Shown: positions 1 through 6,399, numbered from the stretch's first letter. The stretch: 7,411 bases of DNA from ZCTH02-B3 sp036563895 (GCA_036563895.1 DATCLN010000172.1:1-7411); one strand, 5' to 3'. Numbers and translations are program-made. The notes: generated from the sequence alone by a model not told the origin.

Positions 1-168
1 CCCGACTATCTCACCGGCAAGAAACGCCTCCCGCGGGAGCTGCCGGAATTCGTCGGATTCGGGGATCCGAGAGAAGCGGCGGCGTATGCCGGCACCCATC
101 TCCATCTGTGGCTGGACCGGCCGGAACTTCTCGATTGGGTCCGGAGCCAGGCCCGTCAGCCGCGCTAG
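1..168 (+). CDS. C-terminal end of an unrecognised protein (partial)
   Basis: Frame 1 is open from the window edge to a TAG at 166-168 and gives the last 55 residues of a protein whose start lies outside. The piece begins PDYLTGKKRLPREL and ends LLDWVRSQARQPR. It has the codon bias of the neighbouring real genes (G or C in most third positions). It carries a segment reading GTHLHLWLDRPELLDW, which faintly recalls the catalytic-histidine end of alpha/beta hydrolases, where a histidine is followed by a short acidic stretch and a final amphipathic helix. That is a guess from shape only; too little is present to name the family. The gene is separated from the next one by a repeat cluster, and no clear terminator follows it on this strand. 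Confidence 0.6.
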   Translation, partial: PDYLTGKKRLPRELPEFVGFGDPREAAAYAGTHLHLWLDRPELLDWVRSQARQPR

Positions 169-192
169 AATTGCAAATCGGACACACAAAAA

Positions 193-209
193 TCGGACAT
201 GTGGTCCGA
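193..209 (+). repeat. Palindromic repeat copy 1 (TCGGAC ATGTG GTCCGA)
   Basis: Six-base arms pair perfectly around the 5-base spacer ATGTG. It is followed by AAATAA, exactly as in copy 2. A half site lies 15 bp upstream at 178-183. Confidence 0.85.
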
Positions 210-243
210 AATAAACGGCCGAAGGCGATTTGAAAAAAGGAAT

Positions 244-260
244 TCGGACATGTGGTCCGA
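244..260 (+). repeat. Palindromic repeat copy 2 (TCGGAC ATGTG GTCCGA)
   Basis: Identical to copy 1, 51 bp downstream. The identity continues five bases past the right arm, to 265. Confidence 0.85.
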
Positions 261-316
261 AATAACAGGAGCCGCAGTCTTTGAAATCGGTTTCAACCGC
301 AAAAACCGCCTGGAAT

Positions 317-333
317 TCGGACCGTATGTCCGA
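317..333 (-). repeat. Palindromic repeat copy 3, opposite orientation
   Basis: The arms are the same as in copies 1 and 2. The spacer reads CGTAT on the + strand, so on the - strand it is ATACG, close to the ATGTG of the first two copies. It mirrors copy 2 exactly about 288.5. Confidence 0.8.
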
Positions 334-367
334 AAAAAATGCGAACCGCCCGATTTTCGGCCCCATA

Positions 368-384
368 TCGGACTGTATGTCCGA
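368..384 (-). repeat. Palindromic repeat copy 4, opposite orientation
   Basis: The arms are the same. The spacer is TGTAT on the + strand, ATACA on the - strand. It lies 51 bp from copy 3 and mirrors copy 1 exactly about 288.5. Confidence 0.8.
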
Positions 385-488
385 AAACACGGGAAGGCCG
401 GCCGCATGAAATTGGGACGTTGTTTTTTCTAACAATCATAGTAAACTGATAATGAATATTGAAAATAGAAACGGAGGGCGTACGCCGC

Positions 489-884
489 ATGACGAACGAC
501 ATTGCCGTGAAATCGCACGTGAAGTATTCCCGCTGGGGTTTTGCCGCCTGTGCCTGGATTTTTGCCCTGCTTGTCGCGGTTCAGGTGTTCATCGCGGGGC
601 TTGCGACTTTCGTCGACTCCGCGCATTGGAACACGCACACGCTTTTCGTCCGCATTCTTGAGGTGTTTCCCCTGCTGATGTTCATCCTGTCGTTTTTCGG
701 AAAGGTCCCCGCGGCGCTTCGCTGGCTGAGCCTCGCACTCATCTTGCTCATCGTGCTGCAATACGTGACGGCCAACATGAGTTCCGTTCCGGAAGTCGGC
801 GCCCTGCATCCGGTCATCGCCATGATCATGTTCTGGTTGGCGGTTTTCACTGCGAGTCGAGCTCCAATTAGGTCGTCAAATTAA
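489..884 (+). CDS. Small four-helix membrane protein, DUF6220-like
   Basis: The protein has 131 residues with four hydrophobic segments at about 17-40, 52-70, 76-95 and 105-122, so it is an integral membrane protein of the cytoplasmic membrane. The layout and motifs (VQVFIAGLATF in helix 1, a histidine before helix 2, LQYVTAN after helix 3, and ALHPV at the start of helix 4) resemble the DUF6220 family, which has no known function. I recognise this by memory of the pattern, so the family call is moderate. I chose ATG at 489 because GGAGGG at 473-478 lies 10 bases upstream; the frame also opens at a TTG at 459, which has no ribosome site. The gene stands alone on the + strand between the palindrome cluster and a hairpin at 936-976. 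No promoter stands out; the AT-rich stretch 418-470 is the likely place for one. Confidence 0.8.
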   Translation: MTNDIAVKSHVKYSRWGFAACAWIFALLVAVQVFIAGLATFVDSAHWNTHTLFVRILEVFPLLMFILSFFGKVPAALRWLSLALILLIVLQYVTANMSSVPEVGALHPVIAMIMFWLAVFTASRAPIRSSN

Positions 885-935
885 ACCTGAAACAGGATAG
901 AATGCGCCCTGCCATCTATGCATGTTAAATGACGT

Positions 936-976
936 CCCGCCGTCCGTCGGCCGGCATTCGGCTGATGGGCGGCGGG
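936..976 (+). terminator. Long hairpin, probable terminator of the + strand membrane gene
   Basis: An 18-base left arm (936-953) and an 18-base right arm (959-976) enclose the 5-base loop GCATT. In + strand RNA every position pairs, with three G-U wobbles (943/969, 946/966, 949/963). In - strand RNA those three positions become A-C mismatches, leaving an uninterrupted outer stem of only seven pairs. This points to a hairpin working in + strand transcripts, 51 bases after the stop at 884. The tail (TTCGCTTCCTTATT) is only moderately T-rich, so it is not a textbook intrinsic terminator. It also sits just past the end of the convergent operon and may block transcription from that side as well. 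Confidence 0.55.
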
Positions 977-985
977 TTCGCTTCC

Positions 986-1678
986 TTATTCCCGAATCAG
1001 GGTGTAGGTGTTATCCTCTCCCGGAGGAGCGCCGTTCAGGTACGTGGTTCCGTTCAGCTCAAAATGCACGGCATACGTGATGCCGCCCCCGCCGTCCCGG
1101 ATACCCCGGATTTGTACGTCCCCGGTGGCAGGAACCGTGAACGCGCGGGGTTTGTGCTTGATCATGAAAGGTTCGGTGAGGGACGTGCCGTTGACCAGCA
1201 CTTGTACGTAATCCCCGTCTTCCGCGGCGTAATCCCATACCCAAATCCGGGTTGACTCGTCCTGCGACTGGTGCCTGATCGTATAGTCGACGGGCTGAAC
1301 CGTATCATCCGAGGCCGCAAGGACGGCACCCGCCGACAATGCCGTGGACACCCGATCCTCCAGCGCCCTCTTCGCCGCGTCGGAAACGTCGTAGTTTGGC
1401 GAACCGGAGGGTGAAAAGAACATTGCGGCGAAAAACGCGGCCAAAGCAAACCCGCCGAACTCGTTCAGCCTCTTGTTGAACTTTTTTCTGCTCTCCTGAT
1501 CCGCCAAAAAACGGGGTTTCTCTTCCGCTTCCATCCATTCGGCAGGCCCGGTATTCCGGGAATCGTGGATCCCGGCAGCGCGCCAACCGTCTTTTTCGGC
1601 CTCGCGGGCGTCCTCAAAACGAAGGAAGGGCTGCTTTTTCTTCTTGCTTTTGTCCCCGAACGAAAACCGGTTGCTCAT
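986..1678 (-). CDS. Single-pass membrane protein with C-terminal beta-rich domain (unrecognised)
   Basis: The protein has 230 residues. Residues 1-70 are highly charged and begin with a lysine-rich patch (KSKKKK at 11-16), suggesting a cytoplasmic N-terminus. One hydrophobic segment lies at about 74-88 (FGGFALAAFFAAMFF). The rest, about 140 residues, is predicted outside the membrane by the positive-inside rule. Residues 100-124 may be a short helical linker. Residues 127-230 alternate polar and hydrophobic residues as in a beta sandwich, with a glycine turn (GIRDGGGGITY, 192-202) and NG turns at 163 and 209. I do not recognise the family. The start at 1678 is supported by GGAGGAG a few bases upstream. 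It lies inside the preceding gene, overlapping it by 65 bp in another frame. It is the last gene of the ATPase operon, so it probably works with the ATPase and the four-helix protein. Confidence 0.8.
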   Translation of the reverse strand: MSNRFSFGDKSKKKKQPFLRFEDAREAEKDGWRAAGIHDSRNTGPAEWMEAEEKPRFLADQESRKKFNKRLNEFGGFALAAFFAAMFFSPSGSPNYDVSDAAKRALEDRVSTALSAGAVLAASDDTVQPVDYTIRHQSQDESTRIWVWDYAAEDGDYVQVLVNGTSLTEPFMIKHKPRAFTVPATGDVQIRGIRDGGGGITYAVHFELNGTTYLNGAPPGEDNTYTLIRE

Positions 1679-2129
1679 GCTCCGTCTCCTCCAGTGATTT
1701 GGCCGGCCTTTTGTGGAAATAGAAGCTCATCGCCAGCCGGCACGCCACGATCTGTGCGATCATCAGCCAGAAGAACGCACGATGCCGGGCGGGGTTCTGC
1801 ACTTCGTAGCCGTAATTGAGAATCGTGAACGCCACGGCCATGATCAGCGAGTTGCAAAAAAAGATTTTCACGAAAGGAGCCAGCCAGGGAAGTTTGTAGT
1901 ACATGATTTTAAGCGCCGGTATAAGCATGGAAAGGCCGATGATGATCCCAATGACTCCGATCATGACCATGTTGGGATTGTCCGGCACGGCAAACCCCGT
2001 AGAAAGCAAAACCTGGATGTCGGAAAGACACATGAACGGCATGATGAGCAGTATGAACAAGGTTGCGATCATAAAAAACACAAAGTAGAGAACGGCAAAC
2101 ACGTTTGCCAACAATCTTGAAGCCTTCAT
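1614..2129 (-). CDS. Four-helix membrane protein of the ATPase operon (unrecognised)
   Basis: The protein has 171 residues with four hydrophobic segments at about 8-33, 52-72, 84-105 and 118-138, followed by a charged tail of about 33 residues (HKRPAKSLEETEHEQP...) that is likely cytoplasmic. It is an integral membrane protein of unknown function; I see no catalytic motif. Its ribosome site TGAGGAG (2139-2145 on the + strand map) contains the TGA stop codon of the upstream ATPase gene, and the ATG at 2129 follows 9 bases later, so translation of the two is probably coupled. The last 65 bp overlap the next gene, so the charged tail is encoded where the neighbour's lysine-rich N-terminus is also encoded. 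The context suggests a membrane partner or anchor for the ATPase. Confidence 0.82.
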   Translation of the reverse strand: MKASRLLANVFAVLYFVFFMIATLFILLIMPFMCLSDIQVLLSTGFAVPDNPNMVMIGVIGIIIGLSMLIPALKIMYYKLPWLAPFVKIFFCNSLIMAVAFTILNYGYEVQNPARHRAFFWLMIAQIVACRLAMSFYFHKRPAKSLEETEHEQPVFVRGQKQEEKAALPSF

Positions 2130-2142
2130 CGCGCGCCACTCC

Positions 2143-4743
2143 TCAAACCTTCTCCAGATCTTCCGCTTCGATCACTGTCAGCTCTTCCCGGGTCAAATCC
2201 GGATCCGAGCTCAGGCGAAGCGCCTGGTTGTTGACCGACCGCTCAAAGACGTTTCGGACATAACGGCCGTTGCCGAACGCTTCTTCCTTGCGGGCTTCGT
2301 CCAGGATTTGCGCCAATTTGGCTTTGGCGGCTTCACTCAGGACATAACCCTTGTCTTCGTAGAACTTGTAGGCGATTTGCAGCAGCTCGTCCAGCGTGTA
2401 ATCGGCAAACTCGATGATGTTCGGGAAGCGGGATTTCAGACCGGGATTCACCTTCAGAAAATCGTCCATGTCCCGGCTGTAACCGGCCAGAATCACCACC
2501 AGCCGTTCCCGGTTGTCGTCCATCAGCTTGACCAGCGTGTCGATCGCTTCCTTACCGAAATCGTTCTCGCCGCCCTGGGCCAGCGAATACGCCTCGTCGA
2601 TAAACAGGACGCCGTCCATCGCCTCCATCACTTTTTCCGTCGTCTTGATCGCCGTTTGCCCCACATATCCGGCCACAAGTCCCGCCCTGTCCGTATCCAC
2701 CAGCTTGTTGGTCCGGATGATCCCGATATGGTAAAGCACGTCGGCGACGATGCGCGCCACCATGGTCTTGCCCGTGCCGGGGTTGCCCTTGAAAATCATG
2801 TGCAGCGTCTGCGATTGGTCGACCGGAAGCCCCATTTTCTTCCTTTCGTTCTGCAGCCTGAGCCTGGCGTAAAGTCCGCGGATGAACGATTTGACTTCCT
2901 CCAGCCCGATGATTTTGGCGAGCGCTCCTTCCAGATCGAATTCTTCCGTCCGCCGTTTTGTCGTTTCGATGTCCTCGGGCAGGATGACGGTCAAATCGGA
3001 GGCGGCGACGTCCGACGACGCAATCCGGGCGGATTGGTTCCGCAGGATGGTTTCCACGAAATTTCGCACCATTCTGGCGTTGCCCGAATGCGCGGTCGAC
3101 GTTCTGTGCAGGATGTCGATCTGCTCTGCCAGTACCCGGCGGGCCTCTTCGGTGACCTGGAAGCCCTTGGTGTCGATCATTTTCAGCGCGATTTCATAGA
3201 GCTCCCGCGCAGAGTAATCAGGGAAATCGATTCTGATCGGGAACCGGGATTCCAGACCGGAGTTCGCTCTCAAAAAGTCGGCCATTTCCTTCCGGTACCC
3301 CGCCAGGATGACGGCGATTTCACCGCGGTAATCCTCGAGCAGCTTGACCAGCGTGTCAATGGCTTCCTTGTCGGCGCTGGATCCGGTGCCGGCCAGCGAA
3401 TACGCCTCGTCGATGAACAGCACGCCGCCCAGCGCGCTGCGAAACACTTCTTCCGTCTTCTTGGCGGTTTGCCCCACATATTCCGACACGAGGCTGCGCC
3501 GGTCCGTTTCCACCAGATGGCCGCGTTTGAGCAGCCCCATTTCCTTGAACATGGAGGCCATCACGCGGGCGACGGTTGTTTTGCCCGTACCGGAGTTGCC
3601 GGTAAAAATCATGTTCAGGGTCTGGGTCGTGTCGGTCTGAAGACCGGCTTGCCGGCGTTTTTCCTCGGCCAGCAGCATCTTGTACTGGGTCCGGACGAAC
3701 TCCTTGACGTTTTCCAGTCCTACGATGCCCGCCAGCGCCTTCTCCAAATCGAATTTTTCAAAGCTTTCAAACCCGAAGTCGTCGTAGGTCAGCAAATCCA
3801 TCGGAGCGCCGGGTTCCCGCAGCAGGCGCTTCGACTGTTCGAGGATCGCCTGTTCGATGACGTTGCGTACAAGCCGGCCGTTGCCGCTGTCGTTTCGGCC
3901 CTTGATCTGGCTTTTCTCGAACAGCCGGAGCAACGGTTCCCGGCAGTCTTCGGCGATCCGGTATCCTTTCGACCGGGCGGTGACCAGCGCAATTTCGTAC
4001 ATTTCCTCGGGCGTGTAATCCTCGAATTCGATCACGTTGGGAAATCTCGACCGGAGACCGGAGTTGGTGTCCAGGAACTTTTCCATCTCGTCCTTGTAGC
4101 CGGCCAGAATGACCACCAGGTCGTCGCGGTAATCCTCGATGGCCTTGACCAGCGCGTCCACCGCTTCCCGGCCGAACACGTCGTGTTCGTCCCGGCAAAG
4201 CGCATATGCTTCGTCAATAAACAGAACGCCGCCCAAAGCCGACTGGACGACCTCGTTCGTCAGCTTGGCCGTGTGTCCCACGTATTGCCCGACCAGATCC
4301 GACCGGGTGACTTCCCGCAATTGCCCGGTGGACAGAATGCCGAGCGCCTTCAGATACTTGGCCACGATCCGAGCGATCGTCGTCTTCCCCGTTCCGGGAT
4401 TGCCGACGAAAATCATGTGCATGGAGGTCCGCGCCAACTTGTGGCCGGCCTCTTCGCGCATTTTTTGCACCTTGAAATGATCTTCCAGACTGAGCACGTA
4501 TTCCTTGACTTTACCCAGGCCGATGACGGAGTTCAGCTCCTTTTTCACTTCCTCGAGCAGATTGCCCGTTCGTCTGGGCAGCAGCCTGTCGAGTTCCACC
4601 GTCTCGGCATTTCGCCCCTCGCCGACCCTGGCCCGTATTTTCCCGTCCGCGATTTCAAGCCGCACGTCGGTGTCGGGCGAAACCGGATGGCGCAGCTTGT
4701 ATTCCGCCAGGGCCTTTTGCCGGGACCGCAGACCCAATTCCAT
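2143..4743 (-). CDS. Triple CbxX/CfqX-type (SpoVK-like) AAA+ ATPase
   Basis: The protein has 866 residues with three complete AAA+ modules of the CbxX/CfqX family, after a short N-terminal region (1-60) that I do not recognise. Walker A sites are GNPGTGKT at 114-121, GNSGTGKT at 382-389 and GNPGTGKT at 653-660. Walker B sites are VLFIDE at 173-178, 441-446 and 712-717. Pore-loop motifs YVGHTA or YVGQTA lie near 154, 422 and 693. Arginine-finger motifs (NSGL or NPGL followed by xSRFP) give Arg233, Arg500 and Arg772. Sensor-2 motifs GNxRxVRN lie at 287-294, 554-561 and 824-831. The repeat step is 268-271 residues. All three sites look able to bind and hydrolyse ATP. Family members include RuBisCO activase CbxX, SpoVK of sporulation and the ATPase domain of EccA in type VII secretion; all act as hexameric remodellers. 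There is no signal peptide, so it is cytosolic. The ATG at 4743 has only a weak ribosome site (GGAATG). It heads a coupled operon with two membrane proteins. Confidence 0.95.
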   Translation of the reverse strand: MELGLRSRQKALAEYKLRHPVSPDTDVRLEIADGKIRARVGEGRNAETVELDRLLPRRTGNLLEEVKKELNSVIGLGKVKEYVLSLEDHFKVQKMREEAGHKLARTSMHMIFVGNPGTGKTTIARIVAKYLKALGILSTGQLREVTRSDLVGQYVGHTAKLTNEVVQSALGGVLFIDEAYALCRDEHDVFGREAVDALVKAIEDYRDDLVVILAGYKDEMEKFLDTNSGLRSRFPNVIEFEDYTPEEMYEIALVTARSKGYRIAEDCREPLLRLFEKSQIKGRNDSGNGRLVRNVIEQAILEQSKRLLREPGAPMDLLTYDDFGFESFEKFDLEKALAGIVGLENVKEFVRTQYKMLLAEEKRRQAGLQTDTTQTLNMIFTGNSGTGKTTVARVMASMFKEMGLLKRGHLVETDRRSLVSEYVGQTAKKTEEVFRSALGGVLFIDEAYSLAGTGSSADKEAIDTLVKLLEDYRGEIAVILAGYRKEMADFLRANSGLESRFPIRIDFPDYSARELYEIALKMIDTKGFQVTEEARRVLAEQIDILHRTSTAHSGNARMVRNFVETILRNQSARIASSDVAASDLTVILPEDIETTKRRTEEFDLEGALAKIIGLEEVKSFIRGLYARLRLQNERKKMGLPVDQSQTLHMIFKGNPGTGKTMVARIVADVLYHIGIIRTNKLVDTDRAGLVAGYVGQTAIKTTEKVMEAMDGVLFIDEAYSLAQGGENDFGKEAIDTLVKLMDDNRERLVVILAGYSRDMDDFLKVNPGLKSRFPNIIEFADYTLDELLQIAYKFYEDKGYVLSEAAKAKLAQILDEARKEEAFGNGRYVRNVFERSVNNQALRLSSDPDLTREELTVIEAEDLEKV

Positions 4744-4800
4744 ATTTGTTCATTCCATAATGAATCGCACTTTCCCTTCACTGTGAAACATGCGGTGAAT
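4744..4800 (-). promoter_or_regulatory. Presumed promoter region of the ATPase operon
   Basis: The 57 bp between the terminator of the HD-GYP gene and the ATPase start must hold the operon promoter, unless transcription reads through the terminator. On the - strand the sequence is AT-rich. TTCACA and CATTAT could be -35 and -10 elements, but they are 19 bp apart, so the match is poor. An 11-bp perfect palindrome, TTCAC-T-GTGAA at 4777-4787 on the + strand, sits there and could be an operator. Both calls are tentative. Confidence 0.3.
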
Positions 4801-4829
4801 AAAAAAACGAGCGGGCGTTTGCCGGCTCG
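4801..4829 (-). terminator. Intrinsic terminator of the HD-GYP gene
   Basis: On the - strand, CGAGC and GCTCG form a 5-bp stem. After a single C-C mismatch it is extended by GGC/GCC, closing a four-base loop. Seven T follow directly (the A run at 4801-4807 on the + strand). It lies 21 bp past the stop of the HD-GYP gene and has the form of a classical intrinsic terminator. It separates that gene from the ATPase operon. Confidence 0.85.
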
Positions 4830-4850
4830 CTTCTCTATCTTGTCACGCTT

Positions 4851-6320
4851 TCACGGACACGACACGCCCGTCGGGTTGGACGGCGCGCTGAACATGTGCA
4901 GCCGGTGCTGGCCGATGAGCGTGTTCGGATATTCGTACACTTTCGGTTCGCGCGCGCAGATGCGCAGCCAGGCGTCCACGCATTGCGGGTCGAAGTGGGT
5001 GCCGCGCCCTTCCCGGATCAGCTCCAGCGTCTGCTCATGCGTCCACGCCGGCCGGTAGGCCCGGTGGGACGTAAGGGCGTCGTACACGTCCGCCACGGCC
5101 ACCACCCGGGCCAGCAGGGGAATCCGCTCCCCCGCGAGCCCTTCCGGATAGCCGGTCCCGTCCCATCGCTCGTGATGGTACCGGATGATGTCCAGCTCTT
5201 CCTTCATGAAGCCGAGGAGCCGGCAGATTTCGTAGCCTACCACCGGATGCTGCTCGATGATGGCCCGCTCCTCCGGCGTCAGCTTGCCGGGCTTGTTCAG
5301 AATCGCGTCGGGAATCCGGATCTTGCCCACGTCGTGCACGATGGTCCCCTGTGCCAGCGCGCGCATCTGGTCGGGGGACAGCCCCAGCTCCTCCCCAATC
5401 TTAAGCGCGTACAGCGTCACCCGGAAATTGTGGCCGGCCGTGTACGGGTCCCGGCTTTCCGTCGCCTGGATGAGAGCCCTCACGCCGGGCGACAGGCTGC
5501 TCGTCACCCGCTCGATGGGATCGGTGGTAAACAGCGCCCGCAGCGCAACGGGAAACGGCCGGATGCCGGCGTGCTGCCGGAGGAGCCCGGCCACCATCAC
5601 GATCACCGCGGCGAGCAGCAGGAAATGATAGATCCACCAGCTGAACCTCCACAGCTCGCCGAGCACCATGATCAGGATCGAGGCGATCATCCAGGCGCAG
5701 CTGTACACCACGGCGATCTGCAGCGGAAAGCGCGAATAGCGGTAGGCCTGGTAGTAGCGCCACGCGGCGACGGCGCTGAACAGGATGACGGCCGCGGTCA
5801 CGACGGCTTCCAGCGGCGCTTCGCTGATCGGGATCCGCTCGATCGCGTCCGAGAACAGGAGGGCGAGGATCCCGAGGATGCCGAGGGCCGCCGTCCATCC
5901 GATGACCAGCCGGTTCCCCATTCTGGCGAAAAATTGCATGATTTTATGGTCCGAAGGCAGCGTGGACAACCACAGCCAGAACGAAGCGAGCAGCACGCTG
6001 AGCGGAGAGGAGAGGCCGGCCAGACGCGTGGTATGTACCAGCAGATGGGGCGTCGCCAGCCCGTGTACGGCGAACACCGCCGCCAGGGACACGAACGCCA
6101 GCGACAGGACGGTCACCTTGATGTCCCGCAGCCTGCTTCCGGCAATTCCGACCGTCACGGCGATTCCGATGGATAGGAGCGCCACCGCGGATACGATGTA
6201 GAAATGCCCGGCGGGAGCTCGCAAGACGTAATCCAGCGATTCGGCCGACCGCAGCCAGAAGAAGAGCAGCAACGGCAATGCGGCGGCCAGTACGGGCCCC
6301 GTCCAACCCACTCTGCGCAT
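4851..6320 (-). CDS. Membrane-bound HD-GYP protein, probable cyclic-di-GMP phosphodiesterase
   Basis: The protein has 489 residues. The N-terminal half holds about eight membrane helices (near 8-24, 40-60, 68-88, 102-120, 138-157, 168-187, 199-221, 229-247) and has no sensor domain that I can name. Residues 277-455 form an HD-GYP domain, which hydrolyses cyclic-di-GMP at a metal centre in the cytoplasm. The ligand motifs are intact: His297 (TAGHNFR), His329-Asp330 (IVHDVGK), His358 (EQHPVVGYE), His382-His383 (HHERWDGTGYP, with the GYP signature) and Asp411 (ADVYDALTSHRAYRPA). It should therefore be active and lower cyclic-di-GMP in response to a membrane or envelope signal. ATG at 6320 is preceded by AAAGGAG with a rather long gap of 12 bases. 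It forms its own transcription unit, ended by the terminator at 4801-4829. Confidence 0.93.
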   Translation of the reverse strand: MRRVGWTGPVLAAALPLLLFFWLRSAESLDYVLRAPAGHFYIVSAVALLSIGIAVTVGIAGSRLRDIKVTVLSLAFVSLAAVFAVHGLATPHLLVHTTRLAGLSSPLSVLLASFWLWLSTLPSDHKIMQFFARMGNRLVIGWTAALGILGILALLFSDAIERIPISEAPLEAVVTAAVILFSAVAAWRYYQAYRYSRFPLQIAVVYSCAWMIASILIMVLGELWRFSWWIYHFLLLAAVIVMVAGLLRQHAGIRPFPVALRALFTTDPIERVTSSLSPGVRALIQATESRDPYTAGHNFRVTLYALKIGEELGLSPDQMRALAQGTIVHDVGKIRIPDAILNKPGKLTPEERAIIEQHPVVGYEICRLLGFMKEELDIIRYHHERWDGTGYPEGLAGERIPLLARVVAVADVYDALTSHRAYRPAWTHEQTLELIREGRGTHFDPQCVDAWLRICAREPKVYEYPNTLIGQHRLHMFSAPSNPTGVSCP

Positions 6321-6371
6321 GCGCGATTCATGCTCCTTTGTCGGAATATTTTTCTAAGTCTCTATTTTTAT

Positions 6372-6399
6372 ATATCGTACCACAAATGAAACGGTTTTC
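6372..6399 (-). promoter_or_regulatory. Possible sigma-D-like promoter of the HD-GYP gene
   Basis: On the - strand, GAAA (6396-6399) is followed after 16 bases by TACGATAT (6372-6379). The sigma-D (flagellar sigma) consensus is TAAA, 14-16 bases, then GCCGATAT, so the match is three of four and six of eight. No good sigma-A pair was found in the same AT-rich stretch. The site lies about 50 bp before the start codon. The rest of 6321-6508 contains no gene that I can see. The call is inference from a short motif. Confidence 0.35.

Larger units (their letters stand above)
178..384. repeat. Cluster of four 17-bp palindromes with mirror-symmetric layout
   Basis: The gene-free stretch 169-488 holds four copies of TCGGAC-N5-GTCCGA at 193-209, 244-260, 317-333 and 368-384. 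A half copy (TCGGACACAC) begins at 178. The first two copies share 22 identical bases (193-214 and 244-265). The last two are the same motif in the opposite orientation. Each pair is spaced by 51 bp, and the whole set is symmetric about 288.5, where TTGAAA (281-286) and TTTCAA (291-296) form a central stem. The sequence between copies shows only patchy inverted similarity, such as GGCCGAA at 217-223 against TTCGGCC at 356-362. This looks like an intergenic repeat cluster or a small non-autonomous element. Six-frame translation gives only repetitive peptides, so I do not call a gene here. Between 385 and 488 I see only the leader of the next gene. Confidence 0.85.

Noticed and set aside
193..209. 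Palindrome copy 1 as a terminator on the - strand (hairpin followed by TTTTT)
   Set aside because: The T run is short, the stem has only six pairs, there is no - strand gene ending there, and the other three copies lack a T run on the matching side.
165..432. Short open frames on both strands over the palindrome cluster, with repeated peptides such as ISDHMS and FRTYGP
   Set aside because: The peptide repeats follow directly from the palindromes. There is no ribosome site and no other sign of coding.
459..488. TTG at 459 as the start of the small membrane protein
   Set aside because: It has no ribosome site, and the GGAGGG site at 473-478 would lie inside the gene; ATG at 489 fits the site.
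2308..5058. A 916-codon open frame on the + strand, antisense to the ATPase gene and the end of the HD-GYP gene
   Set aside because: It is the mirror of codon bias: the opposite strand carries three complete AAA+ modules and an HD-GYP domain. The antisense product is rich in H, F, R, D and Q with no motif, has no good ribosome site, and crosses a strong terminator and a promoter region.
4896..6176. A 426-codon + strand frame antisense to the HD-GYP gene
   Set aside because: Its composition is typical of an antisense shadow (many R, P, H, Q, D and G), with no domain, and the - strand holds an intact HD-GYP enzyme.
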